A stretch of 64,000 nucleotides of DNA. Origin: Nocardiopsis alborubida (lineage in GTDB: Bacteria; Actinomycetota; Actinomycetes; Streptosporangiales; Streptosporangiaceae). The notes beneath the pieces were generated by a model. It was not told the origin of the DNA. It ran no database searches and was given only the letters and a program-made list of their open reading frames with translations. Made by a program: the position numbers and the translations under genes. This document shows, in pieces, positions 46,927 through 57,781 of this stretch. The stretch is taken from contig NZ_JAAXPG010000005.1 in the NCBI RefSeq assembly GCF_012396365.1, positions 186,001 to 250,000 on the forward strand, given 5' to 3'. Numbering within the stretch: position 1 is the first letter of the stretch; each line of letters starts with the position of its first letter.

Positions 46927-47613
46927 ATGGACATCATCGTCAAGGGTCGACGCACCGGTGTGAGTGAGAAGTTCCGTCAGCACGTCGACAACAAGCTCGA
47001 CAGGCTCTCCAAGTGGGAGAAGAAGGGCATGACCGTCGACGTGGAGGTGTCCACAGAGCGCAACCCCAGGCTCGCCGACGTCTGCGAGCGGGTTGAGCTG
47101 ACCATCCGGACCAACGGTCCGGTCATTCGCAGCGAGGCCGCCGCCTCGGACCGGTACGGCGCCCTCGACCTCGCCCTCGACAAGATCGAGGCCCGCCTGC
47201 GCAAGTCCGCGGACCGGCGCAAGGTCCACCGGGGCAACCACGCTCCCGTCTCCGTCTCGTCAGCCACCGCCGACCTTCCCGGAGACCTGCCCTCGTCCAC
47301 CGCCACCGCCACCGCCACCGCGACGCAGGCTCCCCCCGTCCAGCGGCGCGGCGGCGAGGAGGACGTCAACGGCACGGAGGTGGACGGGAGGTTCTCCGAC
47401 GAGTTCGTCGAACTCGACACCCAGGGAGACGTTCCCGTCGTCGTCCGGGAGAAGTTCCACAGGGCCAAGCCCATGAGCATCGACCAGGCGCTCATGGAGA
47501 TGGAACTCGTGGGCCACGACTTCTACCTCTTCCACGACGAGGTCAAGGACGCCCCGAGCGTCGTCTACCGGCGCAAGGGCTTCAACTACGGCGTCCTCCG
47601 ACTGGTCGACTAG
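46927..47613 (+). CDS. hpf: Ribosome hibernation promoting factor, long form
   Basis: A 228-residue long HPF. Residues 1-105 are the S30AE domain (MDIIVKGRRTGVSEKFRQHV, with RKSADRRKVHRG basic end) that sits in the decoding site of idle 30S subunits. A Thr/Ala-rich linker follows, then the C-terminal dimerisation domain (REKFHRAKPMSIDQALMEME, VYRRKGFNYGVLRLVD) that joins two ribosomes into 100S particles. GAAGGGGG before ATG 46927 is the ribosome site and may be masked by leader structure. secA lies downstream across a convergent membrane gene. Confidence 0.96.
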   Translation: MDIIVKGRRTGVSEKFRQHVDNKLDRLSKWEKKGMTVDVEVSTERNPRLADVCERVELTIRTNGPVIRSEAAASDRYGALDLALDKIEARLRKSADRRKVHRGNHAPVSVSSATADLPGDLPSSTATATATATQAPPVQRRGGEEDVNGTEVDGRFSDEFVELDTQGDVPVVVREKFHRAKPMSIDQALMEMELVGHDFYLFHDEVKDAPSVVYRRKGFNYGVLRLVD

Positions 47614-47653
47614 ACGTCCGCGACCGCCCTCGACGGATCCCCCGAACACGAAG

Positions 47654-47683
47654 CCGCGGCGGGTCCACTCGGACCCGCCGCGG
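47654..47683. terminator. hpf terminator, shared with the convergent gene
   Basis: A perfect 13-base stem (47654-47666 with 47671-47683) and loop ACTC, 40 bases after the hpf stop and 72 before the convergent stop. Confidence 0.85.
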
Positions 47684-47755
47684 CGGTGCGCGCTCCCCCG
47701 TGCCCGATCCGGCGTCCGGCCTTCGTCCCCGGTCGGCCGGTCCGCGGGCTCCCGT

Positions 47756-48280
47756 CTACTCGGGCCGGTGCTCGGCCTCTTGCTGCTTGATCCGGTGCAG
47801 CGGGGTGTCGTGCGGCTCCTCGGCCTCCGCCCGGGGCGTGTCGAGGACGACGTCGCCCATCAGGTCGAAGACCGTGGCCACCACGGCCGCCGCCACCAGC
47901 AGGACCGCGGCGACCACCAGCAGGACCACGGACATCCCCATGGCGACGCCGATCCCGCCCACGACGAACCCGGCGCAGGCGAGCAGGACCGCCGCCCACG
48001 ACGACACGCGCCCGCGATGGCTGCTGCTCGGAGCCAGGCTGCCGCCCTGGTGCTGAAAACCCCGGATGCGTCCGAAACGGCTGTCGCCGTCGGGATGCTC
48101 CTTCTCCCAGGCCAGTGCGGAGTCGTCGGCCACCGGGTCGCGCCGCAGGACGGGCGACTCCCCGACGACCTCCTTGGCCACGTCGTCGGGAGAACGAGGG
48201 GAGGGGGCCGACGGGCTCCTCGCCTCGCGGCCCCTGTCGTCCCGGGTCCCGCGATCCTTCTTGTCTCGGTTCGTTCGCAT
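47756..48280 (-). CDS. Small two-helix membrane protein, unknown function
   Basis: A 174-residue protein: a charged Arg/Asp/Lys-rich cytoplasmic N-terminus of about 95 residues, two adjacent hydrophobic helices (AAVLLACAGFVVGGIGVAMG and MSVVLLVVAAVLLVAAAVVA, with a short turn), and an acidic C-terminus. No family recognised with certainty; DUF-type HGxxx membrane proteins of actinomycetes are similar in layout. ATG 48280 has GGGGGAT upstream. It faces hpf and is divergent from secA. Confidence 0.65.
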   Translation of the reverse strand: MRTNRDKKDRGTRDDRGREARSPSAPSPRSPDDVAKEVVGESPVLRRDPVADDSALAWEKEHPDGDSRFGRIRGFQHQGGSLAPSSSHRGRVSSWAAVLLACAGFVVGGIGVAMGMSVVLLVVAAVLLVAAAVVATVFDLMGDVVLDTPRAEAEEPHDTPLHRIKQQEAEHRPE

Positions 48281-48736
48281 GGTGATCCCCCCTGGGAACA
48301 CGTTCGCGTCCGGTCCGCCCGCGGCCGTTCGACCGCGGTGCGACCTCCTATGACGTGCCTACCCACGAAAGCCGGGAGCCATCGGCGCCCAGGCGAAAAG
48401 CGTGGGAAGGCGGTCGGCGTACGTGATCGGCACCCCGCCCGCGCCGGTACCCGGTCCCCCCGGTGTCGGGGCGCCGCGAAAAACCTTCCGGTTCCTCTGT
48501 CAGGTCTGTGACATGCGGGAACATATCGGTTGGTTTTCTTCGTTGCGCACAGGGAAACGTGCGGGCGGACCGCTCCACCTGAGAGGGTGGGCGTAGGGTT
48601 CGTGTCCTCTAGGATGTAGGGCCGAGGGCCCAGGAACCCCCGCCGCCCTCCGCGGCCACGGGAAAGCGGTCAGCGGGCCTAGATCTGAACTCCACGTGGG
48701 TGGAGCCAACCGCGATCTGCGAGGAGCGCATAGGAA
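48281..48736. promoter_or_regulatory. Divergent region upstream of secA
   Basis: A 456-base gap with no gene. It contains a SigR-type promoter (see 48517) in the secA direction and a short hairpin CTCCAC/GTGGAG (48690-48705) 30 bases before secA. The 48281-48480 half shows nothing clear beyond the start region of the leftward gene. Confidence 0.55.
48517..48544 (+). promoter_or_regulatory. Predicted SigR (SigH)-type oxidative-stress promoter
   Basis: GGGAAC (48517-48522) and CGTT (48541-48544) are exactly 18 bases apart, matching the disulfide-stress sigma consensus GGGAAT-N18-CGTT with one difference. It points at secA, starting about 185 bases before its GTG. Confidence 0.55.
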
Positions 48737-51580
<2,844 letters not shown>

Positions 51581-51614
51581 GCGGACGGTAGGCCCCGGCG
51601 AGAGCCGGAAGAAA

Positions 51615-51658
51615 ACGCGCGCGGGCGCGGCTCCCTCGGGGGCCGCGCCCGCGCGCGT
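51615..51658. terminator. secA terminator, 17-base perfect stem
   Basis: Arms 51615-51631 and 51642-51658 are perfectly complementary over 17 bases with a 10-base loop; AAAA precedes and TTC follows. It serves secA and the convergent Lrp gene. Confidence 0.88.
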
Positions 51659-51711
51659 TCGCCGGTCGCGTGTCCGGGCGGCGGTCCCGGTGCCCGGACA
51701 CGGGGCCGTGC

Positions 51712-52164
51712 TCAGGCGGGCAGGGGCCGCTCCCGGACGACGTGCTTCATCACCAGCGTCGAGCTCAGGTGCTGGACGCCGGGCAGTGTGGCCAGCGCCT
51801 CGTCGTAGAGCACGCGGAAGGCGGCCAGGTCGGCGCTGACCACGCGCAGCAGGTAGTCGGGGTCTCCGAACAGGCGCTCGGCCTGGACGACCTGGGGGAT
51901 GTCCTCGACCGTCCGCTCGAAGGCCGCGACGGTGTCCCGGTCCTCCTGGCGCATGGTGACGAAGACCAGCGCCTGGAAGCCCAGTCCCACCGCCTCGGCG
52001 TCCACGACCGCGCGGTATCCGCTGATCACCCCGGCGCGTTCGAGCTCACGCAGTCTGCGGTGGCAGGGGGAGACGCTGAGTCCGACGCGGTGGGCCAGTT
52101 CGGTGATGCTCAGGCGGCCGTCCTCCTGGAGCTCCGCAAGAATCTTCCGGTCGACGTTGTCCAT
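51712..52164 (-). CDS. Lrp/AsnC family transcription regulator
   Basis: A 150-residue protein. The N-terminal HTH (DNVDRKILAELQEDGRLSIT, ELAHRVGLSVSPCHRRLREL) is followed by the RAM domain (GFQALVFVTMRQEDRDTV, FGDPDYLLRVVSADLAAF) that binds amino acids and forms dimers or octamers. It is divergent from a LysE-type exporter, a classic pair in which the regulator senses an amino acid and turns on export (LysG-LysE, BkaR-like). ATG 52164 is the family start; a palindrome directly upstream is the likely operator. Confidence 0.9.
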   Translation of the reverse strand: MDNVDRKILAELQEDGRLSITELAHRVGLSVSPCHRRLRELERAGVISGYRAVVDAEAVGLGFQALVFVTMRQEDRDTVAAFERTVEDIPQVVQAERLFGDPDYLLRVVSADLAAFRVLYDEALATLPGVQHLSSTLVMKHVVRERPLPA

Positions 52165-52178
52165 GAAGAAGATTCTTC
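52165..52178. promoter_or_regulatory. Palindromic operator next to the Lrp gene start
   Basis: GAAGAA and TTCTTC around a GA centre (52165-52178) abut the Lrp start codon. The AT-rich inverted repeat fits an Lrp/AsnC site and could give autorepression and control of the divergent exporter. Confidence 0.55.
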
Positions 52179-52270
52179 CATCATCGTCCGTTTCGGCCAC
52201 AAGGAGTGGAACCATTTTCGGGCGTTTTATGGCTACTCTTCCCCTCTGATCAGGTATTTCGAGGAGAGGG

Positions 52271-52891
52271 GTGTCCGTGGAACCGGCTTCGGTCGCGGCG
52301 TTCTGGACGGTGTCCGTCCTGCTGATCCTGGTGCCGGGGGCGGACTGGGCGTACACCATCTCCGCCGGGTTGCGGGACGGCTCGGTGCTCCCGGCGGTGT
52401 CCGGGCTGCTGCTGGGCTACGTCGCCCTCACCGGGGTCGTGGCAGGCGGGGTCGCGGCGCTCGTGGCCGGCACACCGGCCGTGCTCACCGGTCTGACCCT
52501 CGCGGGCGCCGCCTACCTGGTGTGGCTCGGAGCGGCCACCCTGGCCCGTCCCGCGGTACCCGGAACGGGCGGCGCCGCGGTGCCCTCCTCCCGGAGTTCG
52601 CGCGTGCTGACCGGTACCGGCGTCAGCGGCCTCAACCCCAAGGCGCTGCTGCTGTTCCTGGCCCTGCTGCCGCAGTTCACCGATCCGGAGGGCGGATGGC
52701 CGATGGCCGCGCAGATCGGGACCCTCGGCCTGGTGCACACGGTCAGCTGCGGGGCGGTCTACCTGTGCGTGGGCGTGCTCGCCCGCACGGTGCTGGGAAC
52801 GCGCCCCGCCGCCGCGCGCGCGGTCAGCCGCTTCTCGGGGGCGGCGATGATCGTCATCGGCGTGGGCCTGATGGCCGAACGCCTCCTCTGA
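52271..52891 (+). CDS. LysE/RhtB family amino acid exporter
   Basis: A 206-residue membrane protein with about six helices. It has the N-terminal LVPGADWAYTISAGLRDG and middle GLNPKALLLFLALLPQF signatures of the LysE superfamily. It should export an amino acid or similar compound by proton exchange. GTG 52271 is listed; GTG 52277 has better spacing from GAGGAG (52261-52266). The adjacent Lrp gene is the likely regulator. Confidence 0.9.
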   Translation: MSVEPASVAAFWTVSVLLILVPGADWAYTISAGLRDGSVLPAVSGLLLGYVALTGVVAGGVAALVAGTPAVLTGLTLAGAAYLVWLGAATLARPAVPGTGGAAVPSSRSSRVLTGTGVSGLNPKALLLFLALLPQFTDPEGGWPMAAQIGTLGLVHTVSCGAVYLCVGVLARTVLGTRPAAARAVSRFSGAAMIVIGVGLMAERLL

Positions 52892-53123
52892 GCTGGGTCA
52901 CCGCTCCCGTCCCGGAGCCGGACAACGGGAAGGCCGCTGACGAACGCGTCCGCTCCGGCCGGCGGCCGAGGTGCGCCCCACACGCCGGAGCGGTCGGGCC
53001 GGAGGCAGGGCACCCCAAGGGAGGGGGACGCGAGACCCCCTTGACCAGCCTTTTTCCTTCAGCATCCCAAGGCGGGTCCCGCGCGGCCAGAGCGGACTCC
53101 GGCCTGTGGACAACCCCGGCGGA

Positions 53124-54602
53124 TCAGCCGGAGGAGCCCGCCCCGCCCTTCGGCGAACCTCCGGACTCCGGCGGGTCCTCGACCGTGCCGGTCCCGGTGT
53201 GCGCCCGCACGGTCTCGCCCGGGTCGTCCGGGTCCTGCTCCCGGCCAGGCGTGGGCAGGTTGAGGCGGGTGATGAGCAGGTAGAAGATCCCGAAGTAGGC
53301 CGCGAAGTACACCAGGCCCAGCAACAGGATCAACCCCAGCCCCTGGGTGTTGTCCTTGGTGGCGTTCAACAGCATGTCGATCAGCCCCGCCGAGAACCCG
53401 AAGCCCAACTGGGCGTCCAGCGCGTTCATCACCGCCATCGAGATGCCGGTCAGTACCACGTGCACCGCGAACAGCGCCGGGGCCACGAAGATGAACGCGA
53501 ACTCCACCGGCTCGGTGATGCCCGTGACGAACGCGGTCAGCGCCGCGGGGATCATGATCGAGCCGATCTGCGTCCGCCGGGCCTTGGGCGTGGCCAGCCA
53601 CATCGCCAGAGCCGCACCGGGCAGGCCGAACATCAGTACCGGGAAGAACCCGGACAGCAGACCGCCGGCGTCGGGGTCGCCGGCGAAGTAGCGGGTGATC
53701 TCGCCGTGCGTCACGGTGCCGTCGGGCGCGGTGTAGGTGCCCGACACGAACCAGATGAACGAGTTCACCACGTGGTGCAGGCCCAGCGGCAGCAGCAGGC
53801 GGTTGATCACCCCGTAGGCTCCGGCGCCCACCGCGCCCGCGCCGATGATGCCCTCGCCCAGGTCCTGGATCCATCCGCCCACGACCGGCCAGAGGAGGCC
53901 GAGCGCCACTCCCATCAGCAGACCGGCCAGCGCCGTCACGATCGGCACGAACCTGCGGCCGCCGAAGAAGCCCAGCCAGGTCGGCAGCTTGATCCGGTGG
54001 TAGCGCTGCCACAGCAGGGCCGCCACCAGGCCCACCGCGATGCCGCCGAGCACGTCGGTCGGGTTCTTCACCGCGTGGTTGATCACCGGCATGACCGCGT
54101 TGACGGCCTCGGGGTCCGTGACGGGCTGGCGGGTCACCGGGTCCACCGCCAGCGGGTACGTGGTCAGCCGCGACCCCAGGTCGCCCGTGGCGCCGTCGAA
54201 GGTCACCATCGTCCAGGTGGCCACCCGGTCGAACACCAGGTAGCCCACGACCGCGGCCAGGGCGGTCGAACCGTCGGCGCGCTTGGCGAACCCGATCGCC
54301 ACACCGATCGCGAACAGCAGCGGCAGGGCCTGGAAGACCGCGTCGCCCGCCATGCCGACGGCGCCCGCGACCGGCTCCATCCAGCCCATCCCGGAAAGCC
54401 CGGCCAGGCCGTCGGCGCCGAGCAGGTCGGGCTGGCCCAGACGGAGCAGGATCGCGGCGGCGGGCAGGACCGCGATGGGCATCATCAGGCTGCGGCCGAG
54501 CCTTTGCAGGACGGCGAGCGTCGACGATCCGCGCTTGGACCGGCTCGCGTCGCCGCCCGGGGGCTGCGACGCGGCCGGTGTCGGGGTCTGGTCCGAACTC
54601 AT
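53124..54602 (-). CDS. PTS EIIC permease, glucose/N-acetylglucosamine family
   Basis: A 492-residue membrane permease with about ten helices. The conserved sugar-site sequence GITEPVEF begins at G361, and the GLHHVVNSFIWF segment is present. With the EIIB and EIIA genes across the divergent promoter it would import and phosphorylate the sugar. The regulator, deaminase and NagZ-type neighbours point to N-acetylglucosamine. It is a stand-alone EIIC, as in Streptomyces NagE2. The 40-residue C-terminal tail is polar. It follows the GntR gene by 43 bases, so they are co-transcribed. Confidence 0.88.
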   Translation of the reverse strand: MSSDQTPTPAASQPPGGDASRSKRGSSTLAVLQRLGRSLMMPIAVLPAAAILLRLGQPDLLGADGLAGLSGMGWMEPVAGAVGMAGDAVFQALPLLFAIGVAIGFAKRADGSTALAAVVGYLVFDRVATWTMVTFDGATGDLGSRLTTYPLAVDPVTRQPVTDPEAVNAVMPVINHAVKNPTDVLGGIAVGLVAALLWQRYHRIKLPTWLGFFGGRRFVPIVTALAGLLMGVALGLLWPVVGGWIQDLGEGIIGAGAVGAGAYGVINRLLLPLGLHHVVNSFIWFVSGTYTAPDGTVTHGEITRYFAGDPDAGGLLSGFFPVLMFGLPGAALAMWLATPKARRTQIGSIMIPAALTAFVTGITEPVEFAFIFVAPALFAVHVVLTGISMAVMNALDAQLGFGFSAGLIDMLLNATKDNTQGLGLILLLGLVYFAAYFGIFYLLITRLNLPTPGREQDPDDPGETVRAHTGTGTVEDPPESGGSPKGGAGSSG

Positions 54603-54645
54603 GGGGGGGTCCTTCCTCGGACACGCGCCTCGTGGGCGCGGGACT

Positions 54646-55383
54646 TCAGTCGCCGTGCCGCCGGGGGTCCAGCCGGGAGTGCAGCTGGTAGCGGTCGGCT
54701 CGGTAGGTGGACAGCGCCAGTTCCACGCACTGTCCGTTGGCGAAGCTCCGGCGCTGCATCACCAGCACCGGGCTTCCAGCTGGCAGGCCGAGGAGTCGGG
54801 AGTCGGCCGAGTCGCAGATCCCGGCCTCGATGGTCTGTTCCCCGGAATCCAACAGGATGTCGAACTCGTTTTCCAGCACCTCGTAGAGGGAGCGCTCGGC
54901 GAGGTCGTAGTCCTCCAGGCCCGGGACCATGGCGGCGGGGATGTTGGAGCGCTCCACGGCCATCGGCTCGTCGTCGGCGGTGCGCATGCGCTCGATGTGG
55001 TGCACCAGGGTGCCCGGAGCGATGTCGAGCATGCGCGCTGTGTGCCCGCTCGCCGGGATGACCTGGCGGATCAGCTCGCGCGCCCCCGGCTCGAAGCCGC
55101 GTGCGCGCATGTCCTCGCTGAAGGAGGCCAGGACCAGGGACATCTCGATCTTGGGACGGGCGATGAAGGTCCCCTTGCCGGGGACCCGGTACAGCCGCCC
55201 CTCGGCCACCAACAGGTCGATGGTCTGGCGGACGGTCATCCGTGAGAGCCCGTAGGTGGCGCTGAGCTCGCGCTCTGAGGGGATCATGTCGTCCACGCCC
55301 AGCCCCGCCGCGGTGATCCAGTCCAGGAGCAGGTCGCGCAGTTGGCTGTACTTGGGCAGCGGGTTGCTGGGGTCGATCGACAT
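54646..55383 (-). CDS. GntR/HutC family regulator, DasR/NagR-like
   Basis: A 245-residue protein. The N-terminal winged helix (PKYSQLRDLLLDWI, IPSERELSATYGLSRMTVRQ) is followed by a UTRA effector domain (GKGTFIARPKIEMSLVLASF, DEPMAVERSNIP, RRSFANGQCVELALSTYRADR). DasR and NagR bind glucosamine-6-phosphate or N-acetylglucosamine-6-phosphate and release their operators. Gene context and a dre-like site upstream support this. It is not necessarily the orthologue of Streptomyces DasR. No strong ribosome site is seen. Confidence 0.85.
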   Translation of the reverse strand: MSIDPSNPLPKYSQLRDLLLDWITAAGLGVDDMIPSERELSATYGLSRMTVRQTIDLLVAEGRLYRVPGKGTFIARPKIEMSLVLASFSEDMRARGFEPGARELIRQVIPASGHTARMLDIAPGTLVHHIERMRTADDEPMAVERSNIPAAMVPGLEDYDLAERSLYEVLENEFDILLDSGEQTIEAGICDSADSRLLGLPAGSPVLVMQRRSFANGQCVELALSTYRADRYQLHSRLDPRRHGD

Positions 55384-55700
55384 GGAGCGGGCGGCCTTCT
55401 CGGTCGGCGGGCGGGGTTGGCGTCAGACCTTAGCGCGGACGGACCGTGCGTGTCCGGCGCATCCGGCCCGGGTACTTCCGGGACGATCCGGACATGACTG
55501 GTATAGTCCGGACTAGACCACAGCTCCGACCGCGTGTCAATCCACCCAACGGCAGGCGGTTCGCACCTGTTACCAGGGCAGACCGCGGGGTCCGTCCGGG
55601 GGCCGGTCCGACCGCGCGGGCGCCCCTGTCCGCCGTCCGTCAGCCGAGGCACGCGTTCCGCCGCGTCCACCGCCCGCGCCACCCACAGGAAAGGCCCTCC
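55384..55700. promoter_or_regulatory. Divergent control region of the N-acetylglucosamine module
   Basis: A 317-base gap with no gene, holding the dre-like operator (55497-55521) near its middle. The side nearer the SIS gene is GC-rich with no clear hexamers, and AGGAAAGGCCCTCC just before ATG 55701 is its ribosome site. Confidence 0.6.
55497..55521. promoter_or_regulatory. dre-like DasR operator
   Basis: GGTATAGTCCGGACTAGACC is a 20-base palindrome with one mismatched pair, centred on TCCGGA. It includes CTAGACCA and ACTGGTATAG, each resembling half of the dre consensus (ACTGGTCTAGACCACT). It can be read as two overlapping dre sites. It lies between the leftward regulator/EIIC unit and the rightward deaminase/EIIB/EIIA unit. 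Confidence 0.75.
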
Positions 55701-56744
55701 ATGACCACCACGACGAGCGCGATGCGCTCCGAGATCGCCGAGCAGCCGGAGGCGCTGCGCCGCACCTTCGCCGAGCTCCTGCCGCTGCGCCCCGAGATCG
55801 AGGCCCTGGGTCGCCGCACCAGGCACGTGCTGTTCATCGCCCGCGGCTCCTCCGACAACGCGGCGGTCTACGGCAGCTACCTCCTCCAGGCGCACACCGG
55901 CCGCCTGGCCACCCTGGGCTCGCCGTCCATCGCCACCACCTACGGGGCCCGGATCGACCTGTCCGACGTCCTGGCCGTCGCGATCTCCCAGTCCGGCAGG
56001 ACCGAGGAGATCGTCGAGACCATGCGCTGGGCCGCCGACTGCGGCGCGCGCACCGTCGGCGTCACCAACGGCGCGGAGTCCCCGCTGGCCAGGGAGGCCG
56101 ACGTCGCCCTGGTCACCCGGGCCGGGAACGAGGTCGCGGTGCCCGCCACCAAGACCTACAGCACCCAGCTGGCCGCCCTCGCCGTCCTGGCCCTGGGCCT
56201 GGGCGCCGACCTGGACCCCGGCGACCTGAGCCGGGTCTCCGACGGCATCGAGGAGACCCTCGCGGCGCCCCCGGACGCCCTGGAGGAGATCGTCGAGCGC
56301 ATGGTCGCCGTGCAGGGAGCGGTCATCTCCGGCCGCGGCATGGCCTTCTCCACCGCGCTGGAGGCCGCCCTCAAGCTCAAGGAGGCCTGCTACCTCCACG
56401 CCATGGGCCTGTCCTACGCCGACCTGCTGCACGGCCCCATCGCCGTGGTGGACCCGCGCACCCCCGCGCTGCTGGTGGCCGCGCCCACCGGCCCGACCCT
56501 CCAGGGCACGGTCTCCCTCGCCGAACGCGTCCGCTCCGCCGGGGCGCCGGTCTTCGGCTTCGGCGGCGGTGACGCCCTGGCCGCCGCCAGCGACGTGTCC
56601 GTGCCGGTCCCCGACGTGCCCGAGTGGGTGTCCCCGATGAACCTCATCGTCCCCGCCCAGCTGCTCACCGAGCGCCTGGCCCGCCGCCTGGGCTACGACC
56701 CGGACGTCCCGCGCGGCCTGAACAAGGTCACGCAGACCTCCTGA
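55701..56744 (+). CDS. SIS-domain sugar-phosphate isomerase, probable glucosamine-6-phosphate deaminase (NagB-II/AgaS type)
   Basis: A 347-residue protein with two SIS domains like the isomerase half of GlmS, but with no glutaminase domain. SIS signatures are FIARGSSDNAAVYGSY, AISQSGRTEEIVE and KEACYLHAMGLSYADLLHGP. Such proteins convert glucosamine-6-phosphate to fructose-6-phosphate and ammonia. No nagA deacetylase is in the window; it must be elsewhere. It is the first gene after the dre-like operator. Confidence 0.85.
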   Translation: MTTTTSAMRSEIAEQPEALRRTFAELLPLRPEIEALGRRTRHVLFIARGSSDNAAVYGSYLLQAHTGRLATLGSPSIATTYGARIDLSDVLAVAISQSGRTEEIVETMRWAADCGARTVGVTNGAESPLAREADVALVTRAGNEVAVPATKTYSTQLAALAVLALGLGADLDPGDLSRVSDGIEETLAAPPDALEEIVERMVAVQGAVISGRGMAFSTALEAALKLKEACYLHAMGLSYADLLHGPIAVVDPRTPALLVAAPTGPTLQGTVSLAERVRSAGAPVFGFGGGDALAAASDVSVPVPDVPEWVSPMNLIVPAQLLTERLARRLGYDPDVPRGLNKVTQTS

Positions 56745-56857
56745 GCGGAGCACAACACCCCGTCGGGGCCCGCACCCTGGTGCGCGCGGTGCGCCGCCCC
56801 TAAGCTCGCCCTCAGGTTTCGGGTACACCCCGTTCCACGGCAGAACACGGAGGACAC

Positions 56858-57094
56858 ATGGCGGACAAGGCAGCGGCGATCGTCGCCGGTCTGGGCGGCG
56901 CGGACAACATCGAGGACATCGAGGCCTGCATCACCCGGCTGCGCACCGAGGTGGCCGACCCCGGTCTCGTGGACGAGGCGGCCCTCAAGGCCTCCGGAGC
57001 CCACGGCGTGCTGGTCTCGGGCAACGTCGTCCAGGTGGTGGTCGGCCCCGAGGCCGACGCCCTCACCGACGACATTCGGGACCTGCTCGAATAG
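56858..57094 (+). CDS. PTS EIIB subunit, glucose/N-acetylglucosamine family
   Basis: A 78-residue EIIB. The phosphorylated cysteine is C24 in DIEACITRLRTEV, the usual CxTRLR motif. It passes phosphate from EIIA to sugar bound in EIIC. As a separate small protein it resembles Streptomyces NagF. AACACGGAGGACAC precedes ATG 56858. It lies 113 bases after the SIS gene and 47 before the EIIA gene. Confidence 0.93.
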   Translation: MADKAAAIVAGLGGADNIEDIEACITRLRTEVADPGLVDEAALKASGAHGVLVSGNVVQVVVGPEADALTDDIRDLLE

Positions 57095-57141
57095 GCCCCG
57101 CCAGGAAGGATCAAACCCCCCAGGGAGGGAAGACACCCCCC

Positions 57142-57630
57142 ATGTCAGACGTGATCGGTACGCTGCGCGTACTCTCCCCCGTGCCCGGAACGGCGCTGTC
57201 CCTCGAAACCGTGCCCGACCCCGTCTTCTCCCAGTCGATGGTCGGTCCCGGGGTCGCCGTCCACCCCGAGCCCGGCCAGGAGGGCGGTCAGGAGGGCGTC
57301 CAGGACGCCGTGTCCCCCATCGCGGGGACCCTGGTCAAGCTGCACCCCCACGCGTTCGTGGTGATGGCGCCCGACCACCGCCGGGGCGTGCTCGTCCACC
57401 TGGGCATCGACACCGTCCAGATGGCGGGGGAGGGGTTCACCCTCCTGGCCGCCGAGGGCGACGAGGTCGAGCCCGGCACCCCGGTGGTCCGCTGGTCGCC
57501 GGGTTCGGTGGCCGCGCAGGGGAGGCCGTCGGTGGTCCCGGTGGTCGCCCTGGACGCCTCACCCGACGCGCTGGGCGATGTGGTCAGCGGCTCGGTCGAC
57601 CGGGGGGACGCCCTCTTCACCTGGGCCTGA
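57142..57630 (+). CDS. PTS EIIA subunit, Crr-type
   Basis: A 162-residue EIIA-glucose fold protein. The active histidine is H86 in LVHLGIDTVQ, and H70 in HPHAFVV is its helper. VVHPEPG-type and DAVSPIAGTLVKLHPHAF segments match Crr. It takes phosphate from HPr and hands it to EIIB; in Streptomyces Crr also affects global regulation. Having EIIA in the same operon as EIIB is unlike Streptomyces coelicolor, where crr is elsewhere. AGGGAGGGAAGACACCCCCC precedes the ATG. Confidence 0.93.
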   Translation: MSDVIGTLRVLSPVPGTALSLETVPDPVFSQSMVGPGVAVHPEPGQEGGQEGVQDAVSPIAGTLVKLHPHAFVVMAPDHRRGVLVHLGIDTVQMAGEGFTLLAAEGDEVEPGTPVVRWSPGSVAAQGRPSVVPVVALDASPDALGDVVSGSVDRGDALFTWA

Positions 57631-57677
57631 AGGGCGCGGTGGACGCACGCCCGCGCACACCGCTCACCGGAGCCGAT

Positions 57678-57707
57678 CCGCCGCCACGCGCGCCCGCGTG
57701 GCGGCGG
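57678..57707 (+). terminator. Terminator after the EIIA gene
   Basis: CCGCCGCCACGC (57678-57689) and GCGTGGCGGCGG (57696-57707) pair perfectly over 12 bases with a 6-base loop, followed by TTC. It separates the PTS genes from the lipoprotein gene. Confidence 0.8.
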
Positions 57708-57781
57708 TTCCGCGTCTTGGCCTGCCGCAACGGGTATTCTCCGGCGGCGAACCCACGATTTCGCCGGAGATGAAGCCCGCC

